DNA of 64,000 nucleotides from Clostridia bacterium (lineage in GTDB: Bacteria > Bacillota > Clostridia > RGIG6154), in NCBI GenBank assembly GCA_017626145.1, contig JAGAJK010000060.1, positions 1 through 64,000 on the forward strand, read 5' to 3'. The first letter of the stretch is position 1. Each line of letters opens with the position of its first letter. Made by a program: the position numbers and the translations under genes. The notes beneath the pieces were generated by a model. The model did not search any database. It had not been told where the DNA came from and saw nothing but the letters and a program-made list of their open reading frames with translations. Shown piece by piece: positions 34,511 through 43,983 of the stretch.

Positions 34511-35509
34511 ATGAAACGATTAGTTTGTTTGTTATTAGTAATTTTTATAATGTCTGCTTCATTTGTTGCTGTTGCAGATGAGAACACTATCGAAGTGTTA
34601 GTTGATGGAGAATTTATTTCATTTCCAGATCAACCGCCTGTAATGGTGAATGACCGTGTTCTTGTTCCACTCAGAGCAATTTTTGAAGCTTTAGGTGCAC
34701 GTGTTTATTATGACGATGAAACCAGTCTTATAACTGCTAAGAGAAATCTCACTACAATTGAACTGACTGTGGGTTCAGACAAGCTTTACATAAATGGTGA
34801 AGAGACTGTAATAGACGTTCCTGCATTTGTTCAGAATGGCAGAACCTTAGTACCTGTCAGAGCTGTTTCCGAGGCGCTTGGTGTAACTGTTGACTGGGAT
34901 GAAGAAACGCCTTGCGTTGTTATAAGCAGTTTGTTTTGGGAGCATTATACAAAAATCGAATCTATAGTTGAAAATTACAGTGTCGACGGAAAAAACGTTA
35001 CGATTGAATGTTATTATCCACAATTAAGATCAGGTAAAGAAAAAATACTAAAATTCAATAAATTATTGAAAAAAGATGCTGAAACTTACATTTCTGATGT
35101 TAAAACTAATGTTACCGATTATAGTGAAACTGAATTGAATTTTACCAGAGATTATTTAATTACTTATGATTATGCGGATTGTTTTTCGTATATAGTACAG
35201 GATACTGTTAATAACAAGAATATTTATCAGACATCTTTTAATTATGACATACCTTCTTGCAAAAGTTTGAAGATTACTGAATTTGAAATATCGGATGTTA
35301 ATGGAAATCCAAGGGATTATAAAACTATATTCAAATATTATATCAGTAATTCTCCGGAAATGTTTTATGATAATGCAACTGAGATAATTGACAGCATAGA
35401 ATTAATTAAAGATTATTATTTAACCTTTAAAGGATTTGCATATTTTATAAATCCTGGTGTTATTTCGCCGGAAGAAAATGGAATTATAACAATTGAAGTT
35501 GAAAATTAA
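34511..35509 (+). CDS. Secreted copper-amine-oxidase-N (stalk) domain protein
   Basis: 332 residues with a signal peptide (MKRLVCLLLVIF, ending AVADEN). Two repeats of the stalk motif (VMVNDRVLVPLRAIFEALGARVYYDD; FVQNGRTLVPVRAVSEALGVTVDWDEE) are typical of surface-associated proteins of Firmicutes. The C-terminal part (150-330) resembles the DUF3298/DUF4163 (RsiV-like) fold: YYPQLRSGKEKILKFNKLL, then TSFNYDIPSCKSLKITEF. Extracellular role, unknown ligand. Followed after 19 bases by fkp, so possibly one operon. Confidence 0.85.
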   Translation: MKRLVCLLLVIFIMSASFVAVADENTIEVLVDGEFISFPDQPPVMVNDRVLVPLRAIFEALGARVYYDDETSLITAKRNLTTIELTVGSDKLYINGEETVIDVPAFVQNGRTLVPVRAVSEALGVTVDWDEETPCVVISSLFWEHYTKIESIVENYSVDGKNVTIECYYPQLRSGKEKILKFNKLLKKDAETYISDVKTNVTDYSETELNFTRDYLITYDYADCFSYIVQDTVNNKNIYQTSFNYDIPSCKSLKITEFEISDVNGNPRDYKTIFKYYISNSPEMFYDNATEIIDSIELIKDYYLTFKGFAYFINPGVISPEENGIITIEVEN

Positions 35510-35528
35510 AGTTTAGGAGTGCTAATAA

Positions 35529-38393
35529 ATGGATAGCAAAAAGATAGAGAATCTTTTTCTTAGGCAAAGTTATATTGACGCATGGAGTGATTATAAAGCC
35601 AGCTTGACTAAAAAATCTCTAAAAAAGTGGGATTATATAATACTTACTGCATCTAATAATGAGCAGGCTAAGACTTATATGAGTCAGATTCAAATTCGTT
35701 TGGAAAAAGGGTTATTGCCTAAAGAAATTCATTATGCAGTTATTCCTGATCCTGAAGGGAAAAGAGTAGGTTCCGGTGGAGCAACCTTAAATGTTCTTAA
35801 ATATGTTAAGGATGATTCTGTTACCGGTGACCCTTTTAAAAACAAGAGAATCCTTGTAATTCACTCAGGGGGGGACAGCAAACGTGTACCACAGTATTCT
35901 GCTTGTGGAAAGTTGTTTTCACCTGTTCCACGTGAACTTCCGGATGGAAGGCATTCTACTTTGTTTGATGAATTTATCATCGCTATGAGTGGTGTTCCAT
36001 CCCGAATCAAAGATGGAATGCTTGTTCTTGCCGGGGATGTGTTGTTGTTATTTAATCCATTGCAAATTGACTTTCAGCTTGATGGCGCTGCCGCTATATC
36101 CATAAAAGAACACGTTAATACAGGTAAAAATCATGGTGTTTTTTTAGCTGATAATAAAATGAATGTAAAACGCTTTTTGCACAAGCAGAGCATAGAATCG
36201 TTAAAAAATCACGGCGCAGTTGACAATTCTGAAATGGTTAATATTGATACCGGTGCTGTATTGATGGACAGTACAATACTTAATGATTTGTATAGTCTTA
36301 TTTCTACTGATGATAAATTTAATGAATTTGTCAACGAAAAATCACGTATAAGTTTTTATGGAGATTTTTTATATCCTTTAGCTGAAAAATCAACTTTAGA
36401 CGAATATTATCTTGAAGCACCAGAAGGAGAATTTACTGAAGAGCTTAAGGAGTGCAGAACAAAGATATGGAACGTTCTCAGAAAACACAGACTTAAAATG
36501 CTTAGTTTGTCTCCGGCGCAGTTTATTCATTTTGGAACTACAGGCGAACTTTTAAATTTACTAACTGAAGAAATTGAACAATATACATTTTTAGATTGGA
36601 ATAAAAAAGCAATTTACAATAAAGACAATACATCAAATTTCGCCTGTATAAACAGTTATGTAGATACTAAAAGTTCTGTTGGAGAAAAATCATATATTGA
36701 AAACAGTTATATTTTAGGTGAGTGCAATATTGGTAACAATTGTGTAATTTCTAATGTTCGTTTAGAAAACCAAACTATTGAAGACGGAACCGTACTTCAT
36801 GGCCTTAAACTGAAAAATGGGAAGTACGTTGTAAGAAAATATAACATAGATACAAATCCTAAGGTAAATGATTTCTGGAACGAAAAGCTTTTCTATGAAT
36901 CTGATACAATTGAGGATGCAGTAAATGCTTGTGATGGAAACAAAACAAGTTTATGTGAAAGCTTTAATAATGCGGATACTGATTTTATTATTAAATGGCA
37001 CGATGAAATTGAAAGTACTATAAGAGTTAAAAATTTTATAAATGCGGTTCAAAACAGAGTGTTTGTTGATGAGGCTCTTAAAGAATTTGGGAATGCCGGT
37101 ATCGGCAAAAGTGAGCTCACTAAATTGTTAAAGTATGCAGATAACGCAAGCTTTTCTGATAAGATTCGAATTTACTATTATCTTTCAAAAACTGATAAAA
37201 TCAGCGATTCTGTCGTTACTTCGGAGTTACTTGAAAATAAATGCTTTTCTACTATAAGAAATGCAATACTTGACGAGAATATAAAAGGTGTTTCTTATAA
37301 TGACAAATTTCTTATAAAAAAAGATTATGTTAAAATTGACCTTCCTGTACGTGTGAACTGGGGAGGCGGGTGGTCTGATACACCTCCGTATTGTAATGAA
37401 AATGGTGGTTGCGTAATAAATGCTGCAATTAAATTAAATGGTATTAATCCAATTGTTGTTGAAGTTAAAAAACTTGACGATTACGTAATTGAATTTGAAA
37501 GCACCGATGCGGGAAATCACGGAATTTATACGGATATTAACGATATTGTTAATTGTTCTAATCCATTTGATATGTTTGCGCTACATAAAGCGGCGTTGAT
37601 TGCTTGTGGTGTTGTTCCTGCTGATGGAAGCATTTCTCTTGAAGATATATTGAGGAAAATTGGTGGTGGAATTTATTTATCCACATGTGTTGTTGATGTA
37701 CCAAGAGGCTCAGGGCTTGGTACAAGCAGTATTCTCTCGGGTGCTTGCGTGAAAGCCATATTAGAATTCTTTGATGTAAACTATACTTTAGATGAACTTT
37801 ATGACCGTGCTTTATGTATGGAGCAAATTATGAGCACCGGTGGTGGTTGGCAGGATCAGGTCGGTGGATTAACAAATGGTATTAAAATGTTGACTACGAA
37901 AAAAGGTCTTGCTCAGAAAATTAAGATTGAAAATGTTGAACTGTCAGAAGAAACATTAAAGGAATTGTCTGAACGATTTGCATTAATTTACACAGGGCAA
38001 AGAAGACTTGCCAGAAATCTTTTGAGAGAAGTTGTTGGTAAATATATTTCATCAAGCCCATCTATCAACGATGTGATGCATAATATTCAAAAGCATGCTG
38101 TTTTGATGAAGTTTGAGCTTGAAAAAGGTAATATTGATGAGTTTGCTAAGCTTCTTACTTCACATTGGGAATTGTCTAAAAAGTTAGATTCAGGATGCAC
38201 AAATACTTGTATTGATCAGATTTTTATGGCAATCGATGATATGATAGACGGAAAATTTATTTCCGGAGCAGGTGGAGGCGGATTTTTACAGGTTATTATT
38301 AAAAAAGAGTATACTCGCGATATGGTTCAGGAAAGACTACGTAGTGTTTTTAAAGACAGCGGTATCAAAATATGGGATACAACTTTTGTATAA
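35529..38393 (+). CDS. fkp: Bifunctional fucokinase / L-fucose-1-P guanylyltransferase (Fkp)
   Basis: 954 residues, the Fkp length. The N-terminal half is the pyrophosphorylase: GKRVGSGGATLNVL near residue 80, LVLAGDVLLL, and a left-handed beta-helix region. The C-terminal half (from about 590) is a GHMP kinase: VNWGGGWSDTPPYCNENGG, VPRGSGLGTSSILSG (near 727), GGGWQDQVGG. Reactions: L-fucose + ATP to fucose-1-P, then + GTP to GDP-fucose, for fucosylated surface glycans. Known from Bacteroides and some Firmicutes. The window also encodes fucI, for fucose catabolism, about 24 kb away. Confidence 0.93.
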   Translation: MDSKKIENLFLRQSYIDAWSDYKASLTKKSLKKWDYIILTASNNEQAKTYMSQIQIRLEKGLLPKEIHYAVIPDPEGKRVGSGGATLNVLKYVKDDSVTGDPFKNKRILVIHSGGDSKRVPQYSACGKLFSPVPRELPDGRHSTLFDEFIIAMSGVPSRIKDGMLVLAGDVLLLFNPLQIDFQLDGAAAISIKEHVNTGKNHGVFLADNKMNVKRFLHKQSIESLKNHGAVDNSEMVNIDTGAVLMDSTILNDLYSLISTDDKFNEFVNEKSRISFYGDFLYPLAEKSTLDEYYLEAPEGEFTEELKECRTKIWNVLRKHRLKMLSLSPAQFIHFGTTGELLNLLTEEIEQYTFLDWNKKAIYNKDNTSNFACINSYVDTKSSVGEKSYIENSYILGECNIGNNCVISNVRLENQTIEDGTVLHGLKLKNGKYVVRKYNIDTNPKVNDFWNEKLFYESDTIEDAVNACDGNKTSLCESFNNADTDFIIKWHDEIESTIRVKNFINAVQNRVFVDEALKEFGNAGIGKSELTKLLKYADNASFSDKIRIYYYLSKTDKISDSVVTSELLENKCFSTIRNAILDENIKGVSYNDKFLIKKDYVKIDLPVRVNWGGGWSDTPPYCNENGGCVINAAIKLNGINPIVVEVKKLDDYVIEFESTDAGNHGIYTDINDIVNCSNPFDMFALHKAALIACGVVPADGSISLEDILRKIGGGIYLSTCVVDVPRGSGLGTSSILSGACVKAILEFFDVNYTLDELYDRALCMEQIMSTGGGWQDQVGGLTNGIKMLTTKKGLAQKIKIENVELSEETLKELSERFALIYTGQRRLARNLLREVVGKYISSSPSINDVMHNIQKHAVLMKFELEKGNIDEFAKLLTSHWELSKKLDSGCTNTCIDQIFMAIDDMIDGKFISGAGGGGFLQVIIKKEYTRDMVQERLRSVFKDSGIKIWDTTFV

Positions 38394-38405
38394 TGATTTA
38401 AATAA

Positions 38406-38447
38406 AAGGAAGCACTCTAAGCATTAGCTTAGAGTGCTTCCTTTTTT
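38406..38447. terminator. Terminator of fkp overlapping lgt 3' end
   Basis: AAGGAAGCACTCTAAGC pairs with GCTTAGAGTGCTTCCTT, then a T-run. The right arm is also the last codons of lgt on the other strand (KKEAL, stop), so the two convergent genes share it. Confidence 0.85.
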
Positions 38448-39214
38448 GTTATAATGAGAAAATATATAATTCCTAATAATGCTGTGACTATGCCTAAGAC
38501 CTGTGAAATTCTTAATGGTCCGAGGTATAAACTGTCGGTACGTAAACCTTCAATAAGAGCTCGTCCGATTCCGTACCAGATTAAGTAAGAAAAAAAGGTA
38601 TCGCCATTTCTTTTTTTATGTTTATTTATTTTCAAAAGAATAAACAAGCCAATTAAATTCCAAAGGCTTTCATATAAAAATGTAGGATGAACAGCAGATA
38701 CGGCACCACTGTTAATAATCTCCATACGCCAGGGCATAGTTGTTTCGGTTCCATATGCTTCTGCATTAATAAAGTTGCCCCACCGTCCAATTATCTGCCC
38801 GGTTATAACTCCTAGAATACCAATGTCAAATATCTGTTTCCAATTAAGCTTTTTTATTTTGCAATAGATTCCGGTAGAAATTATTGCACCAATGATACCG
38901 CCGTATATTGCTATGCCGCCCTTCCAAACAGCGATAATTTCTTCAGGGTGTTCAATATAGTATGGTAATTTAAAAATACAGTAATACAATCTACCGCAAA
39001 TTAATGCACTGGGTACACCGAAAATCAAGAGATCTAAAATTGTATCAGTCTTTATGTCTTCTTTTTTTGCTGCATTTAAACTTATTAATGTGCCCATAAA
39101 TACGCCTAAAGCAATTATAATACCATACCAGTAGACTTCTTTATCTCCAATATTGAATGCTACAGGATTTATAGTTAAAGCAATATTTAACCCTGGAAAC
39201 GCTATATAATTCAT
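38429..39214 (-). CDS. lgt: Prolipoprotein diacylglyceryl transferase Lgt
   Basis: 261 residues, seven membrane helices. Signature GRWGNFINAEAYG (the Lgt motif with catalytic Arg) near residue 145. It transfers diacylglycerol to the lipobox Cys of prolipoproteins. The start is 16 bases after yfmH, so it belongs to the yfmF-yfmH-lgt operon. The gene end lies inside the fkp terminator stem. Confidence 0.95.
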   Translation of the reverse strand: MNYIAFPGLNIALTINPVAFNIGDKEVYWYGIIIALGVFMGTLISLNAAKKEDIKTDTILDLLIFGVPSALICGRLYYCIFKLPYYIEHPEEIIAVWKGGIAIYGGIIGAIISTGIYCKIKKLNWKQIFDIGILGVITGQIIGRWGNFINAEAYGTETTMPWRMEIINSGAVSAVHPTFLYESLWNLIGLFILLKINKHKKRNGDTFFSYLIWYGIGRALIEGLRTDSLYLGPLRISQVLGIVTALLGIIYFLIITKKEAL

Positions 39215-39230
39215 ACCAAGGCTCCTTTCA

Positions 39231-40508
39231 TTACATAGGATTAATTACTGAAAGAACCGAATATTCTTCACTTAATTTGTTGATTGCGTTATTTATATCA
39301 TCACAAGTAACAGAATTGTATATATCCAGCGAATTGTAAAGATTAAAATCGTTGAAATGTGATTCCATAATTGCTCGTGATATTTCTTCTATGTTGTTGA
39401 ACTGGCATATAAAAGAACCTTTAGCAATATTTTTCTGTCTAGTTAATTCGTGTTCTGTAATTTCGCTTTTTTGATAATATTTAATTGTTTCAAAGGCTTC
39501 GTTGTACACCTCTTCGGGGTTACAACTTTCACCCGACAGTATGCTGTGTGCATATTGTTTTTCAAGTGAATATTCTATATCAAAGCTTTCGTTAATCAAA
39601 CCTTTAGCATAAAGTCTATCGTAGAAATTACTGCTTCTGCCGAAAAGTATGTCCAGTACGATTTTACCAATAAGATTCTTTTTGATAAATTCATCACCGT
39701 TGCATCTGAAATCATTATCTTTAAATCCAATATTGAAAATAGGCATACTTACTGATAATTTCTGCTCAGTATAGCTTTTAAGAACTTTTTCCGGTTCAGC
39801 ATCAAATTTACTTTCTATATTGATTCCCGGAACCAGTCTGTCAAGTAACGTTTCTATATATACCGCCATTTTTTGAGGATTTACGTCACCGCAAATGCAT
39901 AGTACCATATTGGATGCATTGTAGAAATTGTTGTAGCATTCATATAATAGTTCAGGTGTAATTTGAGAAATGCTTTCAATAGATCCTGCAATATCTTTTC
40001 TGACCGGGCAGATATGATACATAGCTTCGAGCATATTGAAATATACACGCCATCCCGGATTGTCTAAATACATATTAATTTCCTGGCCGATAATTCCTTG
40101 TTCTTTAGCGACATTTTCAGCTGTAAAATACGGGGTTTGCATTAAGTCGGTAAGAATCTTAAGATTTGCTTCAAAGTTGTCGGTGCATGTGAAATAGTAT
40201 GCTGTGTGAGTAAATGAAGTATAAGCATTTGCGCTTGCACCTGTTGCAGCATACTTTGTAAAAGCATCTCCATCTTCACTTTCAAACAATTTATGTTCAA
40301 GAAAATGAGCGACTCCATCAGGAATAGTAGTGCAATTTTCACCTGAAACATAAGTGTTATTTATCGATCCGAAATTTGTAGCAAAATATGCACTTTTTTT
40401 TGTGTATCCTTTTTTGGGGGATATATATATTGTAAGTCCACTTTTATGTTTGTAAATATATGTGCATTCATCTATAAAAGAATTTTTGATGATTTTTTCA
40501 TTCATCAT
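39231..40508 (-). CDS. yfmH: M16-family metallopeptidase, YfmH type
   Basis: 425 residues. Zinc-binding HFLEHKLFESEDGD (H..EH, near residue 68) is present, so it is the catalytic-type member of the pair. It is probably cytosolic. YfmF/YfmH pairs in Firmicutes have been linked to EF-P 5-aminopentanol modification. Start overlaps the yfmF stop by one base (TAATG-type), so the subunits are coupled. Confidence 0.88.
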   Translation of the reverse strand: MMNEKIIKNSFIDECTYIYKHKSGLTIYISPKKGYTKKSAYFATNFGSINNTYVSGENCTTIPDGVAHFLEHKLFESEDGDAFTKYAATGASANAYTSFTHTAYYFTCTDNFEANLKILTDLMQTPYFTAENVAKEQGIIGQEINMYLDNPGWRVYFNMLEAMYHICPVRKDIAGSIESISQITPELLYECYNNFYNASNMVLCICGDVNPQKMAVYIETLLDRLVPGINIESKFDAEPEKVLKSYTEQKLSVSMPIFNIGFKDNDFRCNGDEFIKKNLIGKIVLDILFGRSSNFYDRLYAKGLINESFDIEYSLEKQYAHSILSGESCNPEEVYNEAFETIKYYQKSEITEHELTRQKNIAKGSFICQFNNIEEISRAIMESHFNDFNLYNSLDIYNSVTCDDINNAINKLSEEYSVLSVINPM

Positions 40509-41776
40509 TAAACATCACGTCCTTTCAGAAAGAAAACTGTATCAGGAATAACAGTATTTGCTGCTTTGATAATATCGCCCTTTGTTACTTTGTTAATTCT
40601 ATCGATTATTTCTTCAATTGTAAGAAATGTTTTAGTGAGAGTTTGAGATGAATAGAAATTTTCCATAGCCACTGCACTGTCTTTTACGCTATTGTAAGCA
40701 TTTATAATTGAAAGTTTTGAGAATTTTATATCTTGTTCTGTGAATATTCCGGATTTTACATCATCAAGCTGTTTCAAAATTTCTTTTAGTGCTATTTCAT
40801 AATTTGAAAATTCAATCCCACTGTTAATCAGTATAAAACCTTTGTGTGCATCGTAAGCAGAACCAGCGTAGTAAGCTAATGACATTTTTTCACGAACATT
40901 AAGGAAAAGCTTTGAATGTACAGACCCACCATAAAGATTGTTCATAACAATCATAGCAAAATATAGTGGAGAATTGATAGTTACATTTGTACGCATACCT
41001 ATTGATAATTTTCCTTGAGTAACATCAGCAGCTTCTTCAATTTTTCTGATTTCATTACTATATTTACCGAAATCGGCAGGGGAGTAATTAAATACATTTT
41101 TTTCGAAGTTAAAGTAAGAATTTATAAAATTATTACATTCTTCTACATTAACCGGACCCGTTACAAAAATTTCCCATAATCCTTCTGTGATAAGTTTTTT
41201 ATAATAGGAATATAGGTTTTCAGGTGTAATTTGATCAAGTTCTTCTACGTATCCGTTGGAAAAAATACCATAATCTTCTTTTGAAAACATTTCATTGATT
41301 AATTTAATTTTAGCATATTCTCTTTTATCATTTATAACGCTTTCAATATATTGCCTTAAGTTTTCTTTTTCACGATTTACGTATTCATTGTCAAATGCAT
41401 TATCCTTCACTAAAGGATTGAAAAGAATTTCAGCGGCTAATTTCAGAAGTTTATCAAAAGGCTTTGAATTTGGTGCATATCTGTCGGAGATAGTATTAAA
41501 ATTAATTACAATAACTTGATAATTGCCTCTTTTTTTTATTCCATATGATATATTTGCACCATATAGATCGTCGAGATATATATTAAGATCTTTTGTAACA
41601 GGAAATTTTGCTGAACCTTGTCTTAAAACAGCAGGTATTAAGGTATTAAACGTAACGTCCGGTCTTTTAATCGGTACGGTTATATTTACAGTAAAATTTA
41701 CATTTTTGAACCTGTCTGCACTAATGTAATGAACATAAGTACCATTTTTTAACTGATGTGTTTCTATATCTTTCAT
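40508..41776 (-). CDS. yfmF: M16-family peptidase-like protein, YfmF type
   Basis: 422 residues. Same fold as its partner but the H..EH site is absent: the place reads LRQGSAKFP. That is the expected inactive partner of YfmH, likely forming a heterodimer. First gene of this operon, with GAGGTG before the ATG, divergent from the XRE regulator. Confidence 0.88.
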   Translation of the reverse strand: MKDIETHQLKNGTYVHYISADRFKNVNFTVNITVPIKRPDVTFNTLIPAVLRQGSAKFPVTKDLNIYLDDLYGANISYGIKKRGNYQVIVINFNTISDRYAPNSKPFDKLLKLAAEILFNPLVKDNAFDNEYVNREKENLRQYIESVINDKREYAKIKLINEMFSKEDYGIFSNGYVEELDQITPENLYSYYKKLITEGLWEIFVTGPVNVEECNNFINSYFNFEKNVFNYSPADFGKYSNEIRKIEEAADVTQGKLSIGMRTNVTINSPLYFAMIVMNNLYGGSVHSKLFLNVREKMSLAYYAGSAYDAHKGFILINSGIEFSNYEIALKEILKQLDDVKSGIFTEQDIKFSKLSIINAYNSVKDSAVAMENFYSSQTLTKTFLTIEEIIDRINKVTKGDIIKAANTVIPDTVFFLKGRDV

Positions 41777-41811
41777 ATGACACCTCTATATTTTAAATTT
41801 ATAAATTGTTG

Positions 41812-41840
41812 TTGACAAATTTTGTCGAAAAAACTATAAT
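41812..41840 (+). promoter_or_regulatory. Consensus sigma-A promoter with palindrome over -35
   Basis: TTGACA (41812-41817), 17-base spacer, TATAAT (41835-41840): perfect. GACAAA-T-TTTGTC (41814-41826) is a perfect inverted repeat covering the -35, a likely operator for the downstream XRE protein. Confidence 0.75.
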
Positions 41841-41861
41841 TATGTTGTAAGGAGTGTTAGT

Positions 41862-42524
41862 ATGGACTATCTTAAAGTCGACTGGGATGAAATTGATAAA
41901 AGTAAATTTCCTCACGTTTTGAAACGGTATCGTTTGTACAGAGGATATACACAAGCTGAACTTGCGAAAAAAGTCGGCATAAAGAATACCACAATATCTA
42001 ACTATGAAAATGGAATTTCTCTTCCTGATTTAAATACTATTGTAAAAATTGCCCGTGTTTTGAAAGTAGATCCCGGTGAGTTTTATGTTGGTTGGCAAGT
42101 CACGAGATTTCGTAGCGAAGATGATTGCTCAGATGTTATTCCCGCAATTATTCAGGTTGAAAGAGATTTTGTTTCTTGTGAACTTACTAAATGGTTTGTA
42201 GCTATGCCGGCTGTGGGAGATTTTTATAAATACAGAGCAGTAATTGTTCCACGTAAGCTTGTACGTGAAGACGATAAAAATTTGTATTTTGTAGTAGTAG
42301 ATTCTGTTGGTGAGTACAAAGAAGGCGATGTTGTTGTTGCAGTTGTCAACAAAAACGAAACGTTTATCGGTGTTTACGGTATCTCAAAATCCGGCAATAA
42401 AGTTCTAAAGCCAATTAAGAAATGGAATCCGGATAATAAAACAGGCGTATTAATCGAACGTTGTGTATCCTGTAATATTATCGGAAAAGTAATTTCTTAT
42501 CACTCTTACGAATTCGCTATCTGA
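41862..42524 (+). CDS. XRE-family transcriptional regulator with C-terminal domain
   Basis: 220 residues. The N-terminal Cro/C1 HTH (residues 15-70: LKRYRLYRGYTQAELAKKVGIKNTTISNYENGISLPD) is followed by a beta-rich domain of about 140 residues (VGEYKEGDVVVAVVNKNETFIGVYGI...) that resembles a LexA/S24-type sensor fold, but I see no clear Ser-Lys cleavage motif. It likely represses itself through the palindrome over its promoter. Its 3' end overlaps murC by 19 bases, convergent. Confidence 0.75.
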   Translation: MDYLKVDWDEIDKSKFPHVLKRYRLYRGYTQAELAKKVGIKNTTISNYENGISLPDLNTIVKIARVLKVDPGEFYVGWQVTRFRSEDDCSDVIPAIIQVERDFVSCELTKWFVAMPAVGDFYKYRAVIVPRKLVREDDKNLYFVVVDSVGEYKEGDVVVAVVNKNETFIGVYGISKSGNKVLKPIKKWNPDNKTGVLIERCVSCNIIGKVISYHSYEFAI

Positions 42525-43882
42525 TTTGATATTTTATAAATGTCACCGGCTCCTATGGTAATGAAAATATTGCCGGGAGCTGAATTTTTTTTGATATATT
42601 GACATATATCATCGAAATCCGGTATATATTCTGCATCTACTCCGTTAATTTTTAAAGCATTTACAAGATCGTTCGCATGAATTGTTCCATCATCTTTTTC
42701 TCGTGCAGCATAAATGTCTGTTATTATTACTTTATCAGCTTTGTAAAATGCGTTAGAAAAATCATTTAATAAAGCTTTTGTTCTTGTATAAGTATGTGGC
42801 TGGAATATTGCAATTATTGATTTATGGCTGATGTTTTCAGCAGTATCCAATGTTGCTTTAATCTCGGTAGGGTGATGAGCATAATCGTCTATTATAATTG
42901 ATTCTTCAAATTTACCTTTATACTCAAAGCGTCTTTCAGCTCCGTAAAATTTTGAAAGCCCTGAAGCTATTGAAGCATAACTACAACCTTGATCTAAAGC
43001 AATAGCTGCTGCTGCCAAACTATTTGAAACGTTATGCTTACCCGGGACATTTAATACTATTTCTGTAAGCTTCTTGCCACAACTCATCAAATCATAAGAT
43101 GCACATCCCTTTTCATTATATACGATATTCTCAGGATAATAAGTGTTATTTTTGCTCATACCATATTTAATTATGTTCGCTTTTGTTTCGTTTAGGGCTT
43201 TTAAAGAGTTGGAGTCATCTGCGTTAACAACTATTGTTCCGTTTTCATCTATCAGATTTGCAAATTTTCTGAATGCAGAAATTATGTGATCGATATTTTT
43301 ATAATAATCAAGATGATCTTCATCTACATTGAGTATAACAGCTTTTGTTGGAAAAAATTTAAGAAAGCTTTCTACATACTCACACGCTTCGGCGACCATT
43401 ACATCATTTTTTCCTATTCTGTAGTTCCCGTTTAATTCTTTTACTTCAGCACCGATTAGTGCTGTAGGATCCAGGTTTGCATCAATCATTATGAGAGATA
43501 CCATAGAAGAAGTTGTTGTTTTTCCATGTGTGCCTGTAATACAGCAAACATCTTTGTATTTTTTCATTAATTCTCCCAATAATTCACAACGTTCAACAAC
43601 TTTTGCTCCGGAATTAATTGCAGCAATATATTCTTCATTATCGTGACTGATTGCGGCTGTATATACCACAAGATCCGGTGATTGAATATTTGACGATTTT
43701 TGAGTGTAATATATACGTATATCATTTGATTCCAATTTATCGGTAAGGTTAGTTCTTTTTACATCACTTCCTGAAACCAGGTATCCGTTTTTTTTGAGAA
43801 TAATTGCGAGTGAAGACATACTTACACCACCGATACCGATAAAATGAATTTTAGCTCCATTGTTTAAGTTATATATGTTCAT
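42506..43882 (-). CDS. murC: UDP-N-acetylmuramate-L-alanine ligase MurC
   Basis: 458 residues from ATG 43882 (GGAGG; a longer start would begin before the site). ATP motif GTHGKTTT near residue 110; N-terminal HFIGIGGVSMSSLA; DDYAHHPTEIKAT. It adds L-alanine to UDP-MurNAc in peptidoglycan synthesis. Alone in its orientation next to proS, which has its own terminator. Confidence 0.95.
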   Translation of the reverse strand: MNIYNLNNGAKIHFIGIGGVSMSSLAIILKKNGYLVSGSDVKRTNLTDKLESNDIRIYYTQKSSNIQSPDLVVYTAAISHDNEEYIAAINSGAKVVERCELLGELMKKYKDVCCITGTHGKTTTSSMVSLIMIDANLDPTALIGAEVKELNGNYRIGKNDVMVAEACEYVESFLKFFPTKAVILNVDEDHLDYYKNIDHIISAFRKFANLIDENGTIVVNADDSNSLKALNETKANIIKYGMSKNNTYYPENIVYNEKGCASYDLMSCGKKLTEIVLNVPGKHNVSNSLAAAAIALDQGCSYASIASGLSKFYGAERRFEYKGKFEESIIIDDYAHHPTEIKATLDTAENISHKSIIAIFQPHTYTRTKALLNDFSNAFYKADKVIITDIYAAREKDDGTIHANDLVNALKINGVDAEYIPDFDDICQYIKKNSAPGNIFITIGAGDIYKISNQIANS

Positions 43883-43949
43883 AAAATCCTCCACAGATAT
43901 ATATTGTAATTATAAACTATTCAATTCCATAAGAATTTATTTAATTAAT

Positions 43950-43980
43950 TAAAACACAGGAAACCGGTCCTGTGTTTTAT
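43950..43980. terminator. Terminator after proS
   Basis: AAAACACAGG pairs with CCTGTGTTTT around AAACCGGT; ends with T/A tracts on both sides. It is downstream of proS, on the complement. Confidence 0.85.
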
Positions 43981-43983
43981 TAT

